A DNA stretch of 64,000 bases, from assembly GCA_944321945.1 (NCBI GenBank), contig CALUNE010000003.1, forward strand, positions 186,001 through 250,000. The letters are read 5' to 3'. The position numbers were made by a program, and so were the translations under genes. Below, one piece after another: positions 46,665 through 56,017 of this stretch; positions within the stretch are counted from its first letter, which is position 1; each line of letters opens with the position of its first letter. This DNA comes from an uncultured Alistipes sp. Lineage in GTDB: Bacteria > Bacteroidota > Bacteroidia > Bacteroidales > Rikenellaceae. The notes below the pieces were generated by a model. That model had not been told where the DNA came from. It saw only the letters and a list, made by a program, of their open reading frames with translations, and made no database searches.

Positions 46665-46696
46665 TTTGATGCTGTCGATACGGACACCTAACTTTG
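46665..46696 (+). promoter_or_regulatory. Consensus promoter of the small lipoprotein gene
   Basis: TTTG (46665-46668), a 20-base spacer and TAACTTTG (46689-46696) fully match the Bacteroidetes pattern; the ATG follows 33 bases downstream. Because initiation would fall inside the longer frame, it also decides the start at 46730. Confidence 0.75.
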
Positions 46697-46729
46697 AGGT
46701 CAGTCAAACATCAAAACACGTTACGGATT

Positions 46730-47338
46730 ATGACACACATTCGGAAAATGACCAACATGCTGGCAGCCGTAGCACTGGCCTGCCTGACACTGACCTCGAC
46801 CGCCTGCTCGGACGATGACGACAACTCCACCCCGGATCCCGACAAGCAGGAACAGGGACAGACTCTGACGCTCCAGGATGCCGTCGGAAGCTACACCGGA
46901 ACGTTCGACTTTACGTCCGAACCCAGTACGCTGAATCCCGCACCGCAATCCCAGAACGATATCGCCGTATCGCTCGAGGTGACCGAGGAGGGCGCCGTGC
47001 ATTTCGCCGAGTTCCCGGCCGCCACGCTGGTTACAGCACTGCTGGGCGAAGAGGCTGCCGGCTCGCTGATTGACATGCTGGGGACGATCACCTACGACGC
47101 CACGATCGGCACCCCGACGGCCGATGCCACGAAATTGTCGGCTGCGCTGACCACGCCCGCCCTGACGATCAACCTGATGGGCGGCATGATAAAGGTCGAG
47201 ATCACGATCGAATCGCCCGAGCAGCTCACCTATACGAAGGAGGGCGGACTGACCTTCACGCTCAAGACCACCAAGGCCTCGATCAACGGAGAAGAGAGGG
47301 AGCTGGTCAACACGCTGACGTTCGACGTCAAGAAATAA
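46730..47338 (+). CDS. Small lipoprotein of unknown function
   Basis: A 202-residue exported lipoprotein with lipobox STAC followed by SDDDDN, an acidic signal often linked to surface display in Bacteroidetes. The mature part is beta-rich (VGSYTGTFDF, DIAVSLEVTEEGAVHF, GMIKVEITIESPEQLTYTKEGGLTF), similar in style to calycin-like DUF4840-type lipoproteins; that family assignment is tentative. It is monocistronic with a very good promoter. Function unknown. Confidence 0.7.
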   Translation: MTHIRKMTNMLAAVALACLTLTSTACSDDDDNSTPDPDKQEQGQTLTLQDAVGSYTGTFDFTSEPSTLNPAPQSQNDIAVSLEVTEEGAVHFAEFPAATLVTALLGEEAAGSLIDMLGTITYDATIGTPTADATKLSAALTTPALTINLMGGMIKVEITIESPEQLTYTKEGGLTFTLKTTKASINGEERELVNTLTFDVKK

Positions 47339-47477
47339 TCGCGGATAAAGTGCCGGGTATCGCGCGATGCGAGGTCCGGCGCGGAAGGTCCGGCCTGCCG
47401 GCGGCAGGTTGAGGCGAGTTGGACGGTGTGAAACCGCCGCCGGCAGGGCCTTCCCATCCGACAAGCCCGTCAAAAAA

Positions 47478-47505
47478 GGCGGTCCCGAATCGGGACCGCC
47501 CTTTT
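47478..47505 (+). terminator. Bidirectional terminator between converging genes
   Basis: GGCGGTCCCG (47478-47487) pairs with CGGGACCGCC (47491-47500) across a three-base loop. It is flanked by AAAAAA on the left and CTTTT on the right, so it can stop both the lipoprotein transcript and the minus-strand gpsA-pgi transcript. Confidence 0.85.
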
Positions 47506-47527
47506 CATATCCGGGATCGGCCGTCGC

Positions 47528-48859
47528 TTACAGCCGCGCCTTGATCGCCTTGGTGGCCTCCTCGTAGCCCGGCTTCTCCAGCAGCGCGAACATGTTCTTC
47601 TTGTAGGCCTCGACACCCGGCTGGTCGAACGGATTGACACCCAGCAGATAACCGCTGATGCCGCACGCCTTCTCGAAGAAGTAGAGCAGCGATCCGATCA
47701 CCTCGGCCGAGATCTCCGGGATCTCCACCCGCAGGTTGGGCACGCCGCCGTCGACGTGAGCCAGCTGTACGCCCAGTTCGGCCATGCGGTTGACCTCCGA
47801 GATGCGCTTGCCGGCCAGATAGTTCAGTCCGTCGAGGTTCTCGGGATCAGATTCGATCACCACCTTCGCGGCCGGTTTGGCCACCGAGATGATCGTCTCG
47901 AAGAGATGGCGCTCGCCCTGCTGGATGTACTGACCCATCGAGTGCAGGTCGGCCGTCAGCGTCACGCTGGCCGGGAAGAGGCCCTTGCCCTCCTTGCCCT
48001 CGCTCTCGCCGTAGAGCTGCTTCCACCACTCGTTGATGTACTGCAGACGGGGTTCATACGAACCGAGGATCTCGATCTTCTTGCCCCCGGCATAGAGCAG
48101 GTTGCGCACGACGGCGTAGATGGCCGAGGGGTTTTCAGCGAAGGGAACCTCCTGCGAGGTGGCCTTCTCCATCTGCTGAGCACCGCGTACCAGCGCCCGG
48201 ATATCCACACCGGCCACAGCCAGCGGAAGCAGTCCGACGGGCGTCAGCACCGAGAAGCGGCCGCCCACGTCGTCCGGAATGACGAACGTCGGGTAACCCT
48301 CCTGCGTGGCCAGCGTCTTCAGCGCACCACGCGCCTTGTCCGTCACGGCCACGATCCGCTCGGCGGCCTCCTGCTTGCCGTAACGCTTCTCGATCTCGGC
48401 CTTGATCAGACGGAAGGCGATGGCCGGTTCGGTCGTCGTGCCCGACTTCGAGATGACGATGGCGGCGATCGAATGCTCCTTCACGGCATCGAGCAGTTCG
48501 GCCGTGTAATCCTCCGAGATGTTCTGTCCGGCGAAGAGCACCGTCGGGTTGGTCTGCTCCTTGTGCAGCAACTTGAAGGGGTCGCTCATCGCCTCCAGTA
48601 CGGCCTTCGCACCGAGGTACGAACCGCCGATACCGATGCAGATCACCACGTCGGCCTTCGCCCGCAGTTTGGCAGCTACGGCCTCGACAGCGTCCAGATC
48701 GGCCTCCGAGATCGACGACGGGAGGTGTACCCATCCCAGAAAATCGTTACCGGCACCCTTGCCCGAATGCAGCAGGGCGTTGGCGGCCTGTGCCTTGGCC
48801 TCCATCTCGGCGGTGATCTCCACACCGGCCTTCGAGATGTCCAGTTTTACATTTTTCAT
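47528..48859 (-). CDS. pgi: Glucose-6-phosphate isomerase
   Basis: A 443-residue glycolytic enzyme interconverting glucose 6-phosphate and fructose 6-phosphate. [20 protein letters not shown] and [16 protein letters not shown] are the sugar-phosphate-binding SIS motifs; [22 protein letters not shown] and [21 protein letters not shown] are diagnostic of the short (~445-residue) Pgi. It begins six bases after gpsA stops, so the two are one transcript. This links glycerol-phosphate and hexose-phosphate metabolism in one operon. Confidence 0.96.
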   Translation of the reverse strand: MKNVKLDISKAGVEITAEMEAKAQAANALLHSGKGAGNDFLGWVHLPSSISEADLDAVEAVAAKLRAKADVVICIGIGGSYLGAKAVLEAMSDPFKLLHKEQTNPTVLFAGQNISEDYTAELLDAVKEHSIAAIVISKSGTTTEPAIAFRLIKAEIEKRYGKQEAAERIVAVTDKARGALKTLATQEGYPTFVIPDDVGGRFSVLTPVGLLPLAVAGVDIRALVRGAQQMEKATSQEVPFAENPSAIYAVVRNLLYAGGKKIEILGSYEPRLQYINEWWKQLYGESEGKEGKGLFPASVTLTADLHSMGQYIQQGERHLFETIISVAKPAAKVVIESDPENLDGLNYLAGKRISEVNRMAELGVQLAHVDGGVPNLRVEIPEISAEVIGSLLYFFEKACGISGYLLGVNPFDQPGVEAYKKNMFALLEKPGYEEATKAIKARL

Positions 48860-48865
48860 ATCGTG

Positions 48866-49873
48866 TCAAATTAGTTTGGTTGTCAGTTGTCGCATCTCCT
48901 TGCGCGGCGAGGTGCCCTCGTAGAGAACCCGGTAGACCATCTCGGCGATGGGCATCTCGATGCGGTGGCGCGTATTGATGTGGCGGATGCAGTCGGCGGC
49001 AAAGTAGCCTTCGGCCACCATCGTCATCTCGTTCAGCGCGCTCTTCACCGTACAGCCGTGGCCGATCAGCAGTCCCAGCCGGCGGTTGCGGCTGTAGGTC
49101 GAGTAGCAGGTCACCAGCAGGTCGCCCAGGTAGGCCGAGACCAGCGTATTGCGGCGGTCGGGATAGCTCTCCTCGAGGAAGCGCGTCATCTCGCCGGCCG
49201 AATTGGCGATCAGCACCGCCAGGAAGTTGTCGCCGTAGCCCAGCCCCACGGCCAGCCCCACGGCCAGCGCGTAGATGTTCTTCAGGATGGCTGCATATTC
49301 GATGCCATAGAGGTCGGTCGAATAGCTCAGACGGATGTTGCCGCCGGCAAAACGCGAGCCGATCAGGCGGGCATTCTCCGGATCGGTGCAGACCACCGTC
49401 AGGTAGGAGAGCTTGCCGCGCGAGACCTCTTCGGCGTGAGACGGCCCCGTGAAGAGCCCCAGCTGCTTGTAGGAGAGGCCGTAGCGGTCGTGGATGTATT
49501 CGACGACGGTCTGATAGTCGCCCGGAACGATTCCCTTGATGGCCGAGACGATGAACTTCTCCTTGAGCGGGACGGTCAGCGGTGCGAGAAAGTCCTTCAG
49601 ATAGGCCGACGGGGTGGCCAGGATGACGATGTCGGCATCGCGGACCACGGCATCCAGATCGTCCGAGACGGCCAGCGCCGAGGGGTCGAACTCCAGATCG
49701 CTCAGATAACGCGGATTGCGTCCTTCGCTTCGCAACGAGGCCAGCACCTCCGGGTTGCGGACATACCATCCCACACGCTGTCCGTTGGCGGTGAGCAGCC
49801 CCACGAGGGCCGTCGCCCAGCTTCCATAGCCGATCACCGCACAGCGCGCGTCGGTTCCGATTTTGTATTCCAT
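48866..49873 (-). CDS. gpsA: NAD(P)H-dependent glycerol-3-phosphate dehydrogenase
   Basis: A 335-residue enzyme that makes sn-glycerol 3-phosphate from dihydroxyacetone phosphate for phospholipid synthesis. CAVIGYGSWATALVGLL is the Rossmann loop, DADIVILATPSAYL follows, then FIVSAIKGIVPG, GPSHAEEV and AVGLAVGLGYGDNFLAVLIANSAGEM with catalytic lysine segment LKNIYALAVG. The start at 49873 is the usual N-terminus; the open frame upstream reaches into the intergenic region. It is first in a two-gene unit with pgi. Confidence 0.93.
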   Translation of the reverse strand: MEYKIGTDARCAVIGYGSWATALVGLLTANGQRVGWYVRNPEVLASLRSEGRNPRYLSDLEFDPSALAVSDDLDAVVRDADIVILATPSAYLKDFLAPLTVPLKEKFIVSAIKGIVPGDYQTVVEYIHDRYGLSYKQLGLFTGPSHAEEVSRGKLSYLTVVCTDPENARLIGSRFAGGNIRLSYSTDLYGIEYAAILKNIYALAVGLAVGLGYGDNFLAVLIANSAGEMTRFLEESYPDRRNTLVSAYLGDLLVTCYSTYSRNRRLGLLIGHGCTVKSALNEMTMVAEGYFAADCIRHINTRHRIEMPIAEMVYRVLYEGTSPRKEMRQLTTKLI

Positions 49874-49893
49874 GCAGATTTCCGTTTGGCTTA

Positions 49894-49911
49894 CAAAGAT
49901 ACGCAAAGTTA
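49894..49911 (-). promoter_or_regulatory. Tandem -7 elements for gpsA-pgi
   Basis: Plus-strand CAAAGATA (49894-49901) and CAAAGTTA (49904-49911) read TATCTTTG and TAACTTTG on the minus strand. Both are exact -7 consensus sequences and lie 21-38 bases upstream of the gpsA start. Confidence 0.55.
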
Positions 49912-50021
49912 CGTGCAAAAATCCGGAAGATTCCGAATTTTTGTCTGCCCGCTTTCCATCTTCTTCAAATTCAAAGATAAGGAAATTTGGGATACCGCAC
50001 AACTTTTTCCGGCAGTTTTCG

Positions 50022-50100
50022 CCCGCAGCGGGTGTCCCGGCGGGCACCGACGCCTCCAGGAGGGGGCTGCCGACAGCCCTCGCAGCGGGAGAAATGCGCT
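50022..50100. other. GC-rich structured segment between gpsA and mreB
   Basis: The 386-base divergent gpsA-mreB gap holds, between the two promoter areas, a GC-rich block. GGTGTCC/GGGCACC (50031-50048) forms a seven-bp hairpin, GGCTG/CAGCC (about 50074-50088) a second, and CCCGC/GCGGG can close both, giving a three-way-junction-like fold. Long open frames across it look like extensions of gpsA and mreB frames and are not supported as genes. No known RNA family was recognised. Confidence 0.3.
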
Positions 50101-50151
50101 TTCCATGAAAAAAATACACGCGGAAATGCTCCATTTTTCCGGGGGTTTTTG

Positions 50152-50159
50152 TACCTTTG
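50152..50159 (+). promoter_or_regulatory. -7 element of the mreB operon
   Basis: TACCTTTG is an exact consensus -7. It lies 100 bases before the mreB ATG, so the operon mRNA would have a leader of roughly 95 bases. Confidence 0.5.
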
Positions 50160-50259
50160 TCCGGATCTGTCGGCTCTCGGCCCTCCGAAAGACCGAAGAT
50201 CCTCGTATCCGATTGACAATAAACGTTTTTACGAAACATACAGAGTTGGGTGTAGCTTT

Positions 50260-51279
50260 ATGGGAATCTTTTCTTTGACACAAGAGTTGGCCATCGACCT
50301 CGGCACGGCCAACACGCTGATAATCTATAACGGAAAGGTCGTCGTCGACGAACCGTCGATCGTCGCCCTCGACGTCCATACCGGCAAACTCGTCGCCATC
50401 GGCCACCAGGCCCACCAGATGCACGAGCGTACCAATCCGAACATCAAGACCATCCGTCCGCTCAAGGACGGCGTGATCGCCGACTTCAACGCCACGGAAC
50501 TCATGCTGCGCGGCATGATCAAGAAGGTCAAGACCTCGGGCAGCCTCTTCGCCCCGTCGCTGCGCATGGTCATCTGCATCCCCTCGGGCTCGACCAACGT
50601 CGAAATCCGCGCCGTGCGCGACTCGGCCGAACACGCCGGCGGCCGCGAAGTCTACATGATCTACGAACCCATGGCCGCAGCCCTCGGCGCCGGCCTCGAC
50701 GTCGAAGCCCCCGAAGGAAACATGGTCATCGACATCGGCGGCGGTACGGCCGAAATCGCCTGCATCTCGCTCGGCGGCATCGTCTGCTCGGAATCGATCA
50801 ATACGGCCGGCGACGTCTTCACCAGCGACATCCAGAGCTACGTCCGCCAGCAGCACAACATCCGCATCGGCGAACGGACGGCCGAAGCCATCAAATGCTC
50901 GATCGGCGCCGCCGTCTCCGACCTGGAGGAGGAGCCCGAAGACTACGTCGTCACCGGCCCCAACATGCTGACCGCCCTGCCGCAGACCATCTCGCTCTCC
51001 TACAGCGAAATCGCCTATGCGCTGGAAAAGTCGCTCACGAAGATCGACGCCGCCCTGATGAAGGTGCTGGAGACCATCCCCCCCGAACTCTACGCCGACA
51101 TCGTCAAGAACGGCGTCTACCTGGCCGGCGGCGGCGCCCTGATCAAGGGCCTCGACCGACGCCTGAGCGAAAAGACCGGACTGCCGTTCCACATCGCCGA
51201 AGACCCCCTGCGCGCCATCGCCCGCGGTACGGGCATCGCCCTGAAGAACATCAACCGGTTCTCGTTCCTGATGCGATAA
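50260..51279 (+). CDS. mreB: Rod shape-determining protein MreB
   Basis: A 339-residue bacterial actin that organises lateral cell-wall synthesis. ELAIDLGTANTLIIY is the phosphate-1 motif; EPSIVALDV, MVICIPSGST, YMIYEPMAAALGAGLDV, VIDIGGGTAEIACISLGG (phosphate 2) and VYLAGGGALIKGLDR (adenosine) complete the actin fold. The ATG at 50260 gives the standard N-terminus, although the frame is open 273 bases upstream. It heads the mreBCD-mrdA-rodA cluster. Confidence 0.96.
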   Translation: MGIFSLTQELAIDLGTANTLIIYNGKVVVDEPSIVALDVHTGKLVAIGHQAHQMHERTNPNIKTIRPLKDGVIADFNATELMLRGMIKKVKTSGSLFAPSLRMVICIPSGSTNVEIRAVRDSAEHAGGREVYMIYEPMAAALGAGLDVEAPEGNMVIDIGGGTAEIACISLGGIVCSESINTAGDVFTSDIQSYVRQQHNIRIGERTAEAIKCSIGAAVSDLEEEPEDYVVTGPNMLTALPQTISLSYSEIAYALEKSLTKIDAALMKVLETIPPELYADIVKNGVYLAGGGALIKGLDRRLSEKTGLPFHIAEDPLRAIARGTGIALKNINRFSFLMR

Positions 51280-51381
51280 GCGCCCGGCCGGACATACGCG
51301 CTCTTGAAAAGCACTTGCGGATTGCGGGCCTCGGTCCGCAATCTTGAATTAAGGATCAAACCACTTTAATCGGGAATCACC

Positions 51382-52236
51382 TTGCGAAAGCTGATCGAGT
51401 TCATACGGAGTATCTATGTCGCGGTACTCTTCGTGGTGCTGGAAGCCGCCGCCATCGGCTACTACGCCCACTCCACCAGCTACACCCAGGCCCGGCTGCT
51501 CGCCCGATCGAATCAGGTCGCAGGCGGCGTCCACGGCTTCTTCGCCGGCATCCGCCGCTACCTCTTCCTCGGAGGCGAAAACCGGGCCCTCGCCGAACGC
51601 GTCGCCCGTCTCGAAGAGCAACTCGCCCAATACCAGGAGGCCGAAACCGCCGCCCGTCTGGACTCCTACATGCAGGACATCGGCGAATCGAAATACCACT
51701 TCGCTACGGCCGCCGTCGTCGGAAATACCCTCAACCGGCAGCAGAACCTCCTGACGCTCAACCGCGGGCGAAAGGACGGCATCGCCGAAGAGATGGCCGT
51801 GCTGGCTCCGGACGGTTCGATGGTCGGCTACGTCGTCGCCTGCACGGAACGTTATGCCGTAGCCATGTCGGTGCTGAACACCTCGTTCCGCACCAGCGGC
51901 AAGATCGCCGATACGGACTACTCGGGGTCGATCTACTGGGACGGCATCGATCCCAATACGGTGCTGCTCGGCGAACTCTCGAAGTATGCCGATCCGAAAC
52001 CCGGCCAGGAGGTGGTCACGGCCGGTCTGTCGGAGTACTTCCCGGCCGACGTGCTGATCGGCTGGGTCGAAAGCGCCCAGCTCAACGAAACCAAGACCGC
52101 CTATACCGTGCGCGTCCGCCTGGCCGCCGAGATGTCGCGCCTGAACGAGGTCATCCTCGTCGAGGACCGCGACCGCTACGAAATCCGCGAACTCCAGCAA
52201 AGCGAACAAGTCGAACAACACACCCGCCTGAACTGA
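51382..52236 (+). CDS. mreC: Rod shape-determining protein MreC
   Basis: A 284-residue inner-membrane protein with a large periplasmic domain that scaffolds the elongasome. A short N-terminal cytoplasmic stretch (RKLIEFIRS) is followed by a transmembrane helix, a coiled coil (NRALAERVARLEEQLAQY) and the beta-barrel MreC domain (VGNTLNRQQNLLTLNRGRKDGIAEEM, VGYVVACTERYAVAMSVLNTSFRTSGKI). The most natural start is the TTG at 51382. The stop is two bases before mreD. Confidence 0.9.
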   Translation: MRKLIEFIRSIYVAVLFVVLEAAAIGYYAHSTSYTQARLLARSNQVAGGVHGFFAGIRRYLFLGGENRALAERVARLEEQLAQYQEAETAARLDSYMQDIGESKYHFATAAVVGNTLNRQQNLLTLNRGRKDGIAEEMAVLAPDGSMVGYVVACTERYAVAMSVLNTSFRTSGKIADTDYSGSIYWDGIDPNTVLLGELSKYADPKPGQEVVTAGLSEYFPADVLIGWVESAQLNETKTAYTVRVRLAAEMSRLNEVILVEDRDRYEIRELQQSEQVEQHTRLN

Positions 52237-52237
52237 C

Positions 52238-52756
52238 ATGTATCGAACACTTCCCTATATCGGGCTTTTCGCCGCCGCCGTGCTGTTGCAGGTCTTCCTG
52301 TTCGACAACCTCTCGATCAGCATCTACCTCAACCCGCTTGTCTACATCGTATTCATCATCCTGCTGCCGCTCGACGCCCAACCCGTGGCGCTGCTCGGCG
52401 GCGGACTGCTGCTCGGCTTCACGATGGATCTGGCCATGGGCGCCTCGGGCATCAACACCATCGCCACGCTGCCCGTCGCCTTCTTCCGCCCGACGCTGGC
52501 CGGCATGATCTGCGGACGCGAGAACGTCCGCGAAGGCGGTATCCCCTCGCCGGGACGCCTCGGAACCTACAAGTTCTTCGTCTACATGACCACGCTGATC
52601 CTCATCCACCATACGATCTTCTTCCTGCTCGAAGCCCTCTCGTGGAGCCATCTGCTCCACACCGTGCTGCGCATCGTCATCAGCTCGGCCGTCACGCTGG
52701 CCTTCTGCTGGATCATCGTCCGTCTGTTCACCGCCAAACTCCCCGCACGCGTATGA
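52238..52756 (+). CDS. mreD: Rod shape-determining protein MreD
   Basis: A 172-residue polytopic membrane protein with about five transmembrane helices, for example LPYIGLFAAAVLLQVFL and VTLAFCWIIVRLF. It contains the poorly conserved MreD core (LLLGFTMDLAMGASGINTIATLPVAFFRP). Family membership rests strongly on position directly after mreC. Its stop overlaps the PBP2 start as ATGA. Confidence 0.85.
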   Translation: MYRTLPYIGLFAAAVLLQVFLFDNLSISIYLNPLVYIVFIILLPLDAQPVALLGGGLLLGFTMDLAMGASGINTIATLPVAFFRPTLAGMICGRENVREGGIPSPGRLGTYKFFVYMTTLILIHHTIFFLLEALSWSHLLHTVLRIVISSAVTLAFCWIIVRLFTAKLPARV

Positions 52757-54579
52757 GTGACAGCGAAAGTTTCATCCGGATGAGAACCCTGCAGGTCATC
52801 GTGATCTTCATCTTCGCGGTGATCCTCGCCCGTCTGGCCTACATCCAGCTCTTCGACCATCGCTATGCCGAACTGGCCGAAGCCAACGTCCTGCGCCACG
52901 TGGTGCAGTACCCGCCCCGCGGCGAGGTCTTCGACCGCAACGGCGAATACCTCGTCCAGAGCCGCGAATGCTACGACCTGATGGTCATCTACCGCGAAAT
53001 CGACAAGCGCGGATTCGATACGGCGCGTCTGTGCGAGGTGGCCGGCGTCTCGCGCACGAAACTCGAACGCGAGCTGGCCAATGCGCGCGTCCGCCCGCGG
53101 GCCCCGCGACTGGTGACAAGCTACATCCCCAAGGAGGACAAACTCCGCTTCGACGAGGGCAACTTCCGCGGCTTCTACACCGTCTACCGCACCGTGCGGC
53201 AGTATCCGCGCAAGATCGGCGGCAACCTGCTGGGCTACGTCAGCGAGGTGAACGACACCTATCTGAAACGGCATCCCGAATACAAGGTCGGCGACTACGT
53301 CGGCATGAGCGGCGTGGAGTCGGCCTACGAACCCGAACTGCGCGGCAAGAAGGGGGTCAAGATCCAGGAGATCGACACCCACGGCGCCATCAAGGGCTCC
53401 TACATGAACGGCCGCTACGATTCGGTGCCCGAACCGGGCAAGTACCTCGTCAGCACGATCGACGCCCGGCTGCAGCTGCTGGGCGAAGAGTTGATGCGCG
53501 GCAAGGTCGGCGCCGCCGTGGCCATCGAACCCTCGACGGGCGAGATCCTGATGATGGTCTCCTCGCCGACGTACGACCCCGACGAGCTGGTAGGCCGCGA
53601 CCGCGGCAACAACTACATGAAGATGCTCTACAACAAGCGCAAGCCGCTGTTCAACCGCGCCGTGAAGGCCAAATACCCGCCGGGCTCGACCTTCAAGCTC
53701 GTACAGGGACTGATCGGTCTTCAGGAGGGGGTGCTGCGCCCGTCGGACCTGCACGTCTGCCACAACGGATACCAGGCCGGCCGCCTCAAGATGGCCTGCC
53801 ACTCCCACGCCTCGCCGCTCGACCTGCGCTTCGCCGTGGCCACCTCGTGCAACGCCTACTTCTGCTACGTCTTCCGCGACATCCTCGACAACCCGAAATA
53901 TGACAACGTCAAGGAGGGTTTCGACGTCTGGAAAGAGTATGTCGAGAGTTTCGGATTCGGCCGCAAACTCGGCTCCGACTTCCTCGACGAAGGCAACGGC
54001 TATGTCCCCGACCGCGCCTACTACGACCGCCAGTACCGCGGTTCGTGGAACTCGCTGACGGTGCTCTCGCTCTCGATCGGGCAGGATGCGCTGGGCTGCA
54101 CGCCGCTGCAGCTGGCCAACCTGGCCTGCATCATCGCCAACCGCGGCTACTACTACATCCCGCACATCGTCAAACGCGTCGAAGGACAGGATTCGCTCGA
54201 CCGCCGCTTCTACGAACGCCACTACACGAAGGTCGATCCGCGGCACTTCGAACCCATCGTCGAGGGCATGTGGCGCGGCGTGAACGTCGGCGGCACCTCA
54301 ACCATGGCCCGTCTCGACGGATGGGACGTCTGCGGCAAGACCGGTACGGCCGAAAACCCCCGCGGCCGCGACCACTCGACCTTCCTGAGCTTCGCCCCGA
54401 AGGACAACCCGCGGATCGCCATCTCGGTCTACGTCGAAAACGGCGGCTTCGGCGCCACGTCGGCCCTGCCGATCGCCAGCCTGCTCGAAGAGTACTACCT
54501 CACCGACACGATCCGCCGCCCTTATCTGCTCGATTACGTCAAGAACATGCAAATCTACTACCCCGTCTATGACAAGTAA
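52753..54579 (+). CDS. mrdA: Penicillin-binding protein 2 (peptidoglycan transpeptidase)
   Basis: A 608-residue class B PBP that cross-links peptidoglycan during elongation. A membrane anchor (residues ~12-30) and dimerisation region (PPRGEVFDRNGEYL) precede the transpeptidase domain with SxxK in GSTFK (Ser312, Lys315), SxN in TSCN, and KTG in GKTGTAENP (Lys529). Asp-rich VGMSGVES fits the PBP2 signature. ATGA overlap with mreD and 11-base overlap with rodA indicate translational coupling of the whole cluster. Confidence 0.95.
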   Translation: MSDSESFIRMRTLQVIVIFIFAVILARLAYIQLFDHRYAELAEANVLRHVVQYPPRGEVFDRNGEYLVQSRECYDLMVIYREIDKRGFDTARLCEVAGVSRTKLERELANARVRPRAPRLVTSYIPKEDKLRFDEGNFRGFYTVYRTVRQYPRKIGGNLLGYVSEVNDTYLKRHPEYKVGDYVGMSGVESAYEPELRGKKGVKIQEIDTHGAIKGSYMNGRYDSVPEPGKYLVSTIDARLQLLGEELMRGKVGAAVAIEPSTGEILMMVSSPTYDPDELVGRDRGNNYMKMLYNKRKPLFNRAVKAKYPPGSTFKLVQGLIGLQEGVLRPSDLHVCHNGYQAGRLKMACHSHASPLDLRFAVATSCNAYFCYVFRDILDNPKYDNVKEGFDVWKEYVESFGFGRKLGSDFLDEGNGYVPDRAYYDRQYRGSWNSLTVLSLSIGQDALGCTPLQLANLACIIANRGYYYIPHIVKRVEGQDSLDRRFYERHYTKVDPRHFEPIVEGMWRGVNVGGTSTMARLDGWDVCGKTGTAENPRGRDHSTFLSFAPKDNPRIAISVYVENGGFGATSALPIASLLEEYYLTDTIRRPYLLDYVKNMQIYYPVYDK

Positions 54580-56014
54580 CCGGCATATCGGATTCCTCGA
54601 CGGCGTCGACCGCGGCACCGTCCTATTGTACGTCCTGATCGTGCTGGCGGGGTTCGTCTCGATCATCTCGGCCTCGTACGACGACACGATAGCCCAGACC
54701 TTCTCCCTGTCGCACTTCTACATGAAGCAGCTCATCTGGATCGGCATCGCCTGGGTGACAGCCCTGGTCGTGCTGCTGCTCGACGAACGCTTCTACCACA
54801 TGTTCGCCTATCCAGCCTACTTCGCCGGACTGCTGCTGCTGATCGCCGCCCTGCTCTTCGGCCGCGAGGTGAACGGCGCCAAGGCCTGGTTCGAATTCGG
54901 ATCGGTGCGCGTGCAGCCCGTCGAGTTCGCCAAAATAGCCACGGCCCTGGCCCTGGCCCGCGTCATGAGCAACTACTCGTTCTCGATCAATCGGCCCGGC
55001 GACCTCTTCAAGGTCGGGCTGGTGATCTGCATCCCGCTGCTGATCATCATCCTGCAAAACGACACCGGCTCGGGCATCGTCCTCGGATCGTTCCTCTTCG
55101 TCCTCTACCGCGAAGGGCTGAACAAGTGGCTGTGTATCCCCGTGCTGCTGATCGGCGCGCTGTTCATCGTCTCGTTCCTGCTCTCGCCGATGGTGTTGCT
55201 GCTGTGTCTGATTCTGGTCTGCACGCTCTCCGAGGCGATGATGAACGGCCACTGGCGGTCGCGCATCATCTTCCTCGCCTCGCTGCTGCTGGGCAGCATC
55301 CTGCTCTGTCTGCTGATGGCACTCGTGAGCCCCGGCACACTCGACCTCTACCACAGCCTGCTGGTGATGACCGTCGCGGGCGTGCTCTTCGCCGCCGGAT
55401 ACGCCTTCCGGAGCCATCTGACCAACATCTTCATCACGCTCGGCCTCTTCGTCGGCTCGATGATCTTCCTCCCGACGACCGACTACATCTTCAACTCGAT
55501 CCTCAAACAACACCAGCGGGACCGCATTCTGAGCTTCCTGGGCATCATCAGCGACCCGCTGGGCACCGATTACAACGTCAACCAGGCCAAGATCGCCATC
55601 GGCTCCGGCGGCTTCCTCGGCAAGGGATTCCTCCAGGGCACACAGATCAAGTACGGCTTCGTCCCCGAAAAGCACACCGACTTCATCTTCTGCACCGTGG
55701 GCGAAGAGTGGGGATTCGTCGGCACGACGTTCGTGCTGACGCTGCTGTGCCTGCTCATCCTGCGGCTGATGCGCATGGGCGAACGCCAGGAGGAGCCCTT
55801 CGGCCGCATCTACTGCTACTGCGTGGCGTCGATCCTGCTGTTCCACGTGCTGGTGAATGTCGGCATGACCATCGGACTGATGCCCGTCATGGGTATTCCG
55901 CTCCCGTTCATGAGCTACGGAGGCTCGTCACTGATCGCCTTCACCATCCTGCTCTTCATCGCCATCCGTCTCGATGCCTCGACCCACCAGTTTTCACTCA
56001 ACAAATTCTCCTGA
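54569..56014 (+). CDS. rodA: Peptidoglycan polymerase RodA
   Basis: A 481-residue SEDS-family membrane glycosyltransferase, partner of PBP2, that polymerises lipid II. About ten transmembrane segments are evident. SEDS motifs include VNGAKAWFEFGSVRVQPVEFAKIATAL, LQNDTGSGIVLGSFLF and PVMGIPLPFMSYGGSSLI. The start MTSNRH lies inside the PBP2 end. A Ca2+ ATPase gene follows after only three bases, suggesting read-through transcription. Confidence 0.95.
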   Translation: MTSNRHIGFLDGVDRGTVLLYVLIVLAGFVSIISASYDDTIAQTFSLSHFYMKQLIWIGIAWVTALVVLLLDERFYHMFAYPAYFAGLLLLIAALLFGREVNGAKAWFEFGSVRVQPVEFAKIATALALARVMSNYSFSINRPGDLFKVGLVICIPLLIIILQNDTGSGIVLGSFLFVLYREGLNKWLCIPVLLIGALFIVSFLLSPMVLLLCLILVCTLSEAMMNGHWRSRIIFLASLLLGSILLCLLMALVSPGTLDLYHSLLVMTVAGVLFAAGYAFRSHLTNIFITLGLFVGSMIFLPTTDYIFNSILKQHQRDRILSFLGIISDPLGTDYNVNQAKIAIGSGGFLGKGFLQGTQIKYGFVPEKHTDFIFCTVGEEWGFVGTTFVLTLLCLLILRLMRMGERQEEPFGRIYCYCVASILLFHVLVNVGMTIGLMPVMGIPLPFMSYGGSSLIAFTILLFIAIRLDASTHQFSLNKFS

Positions 56015-56017
56015 TCC

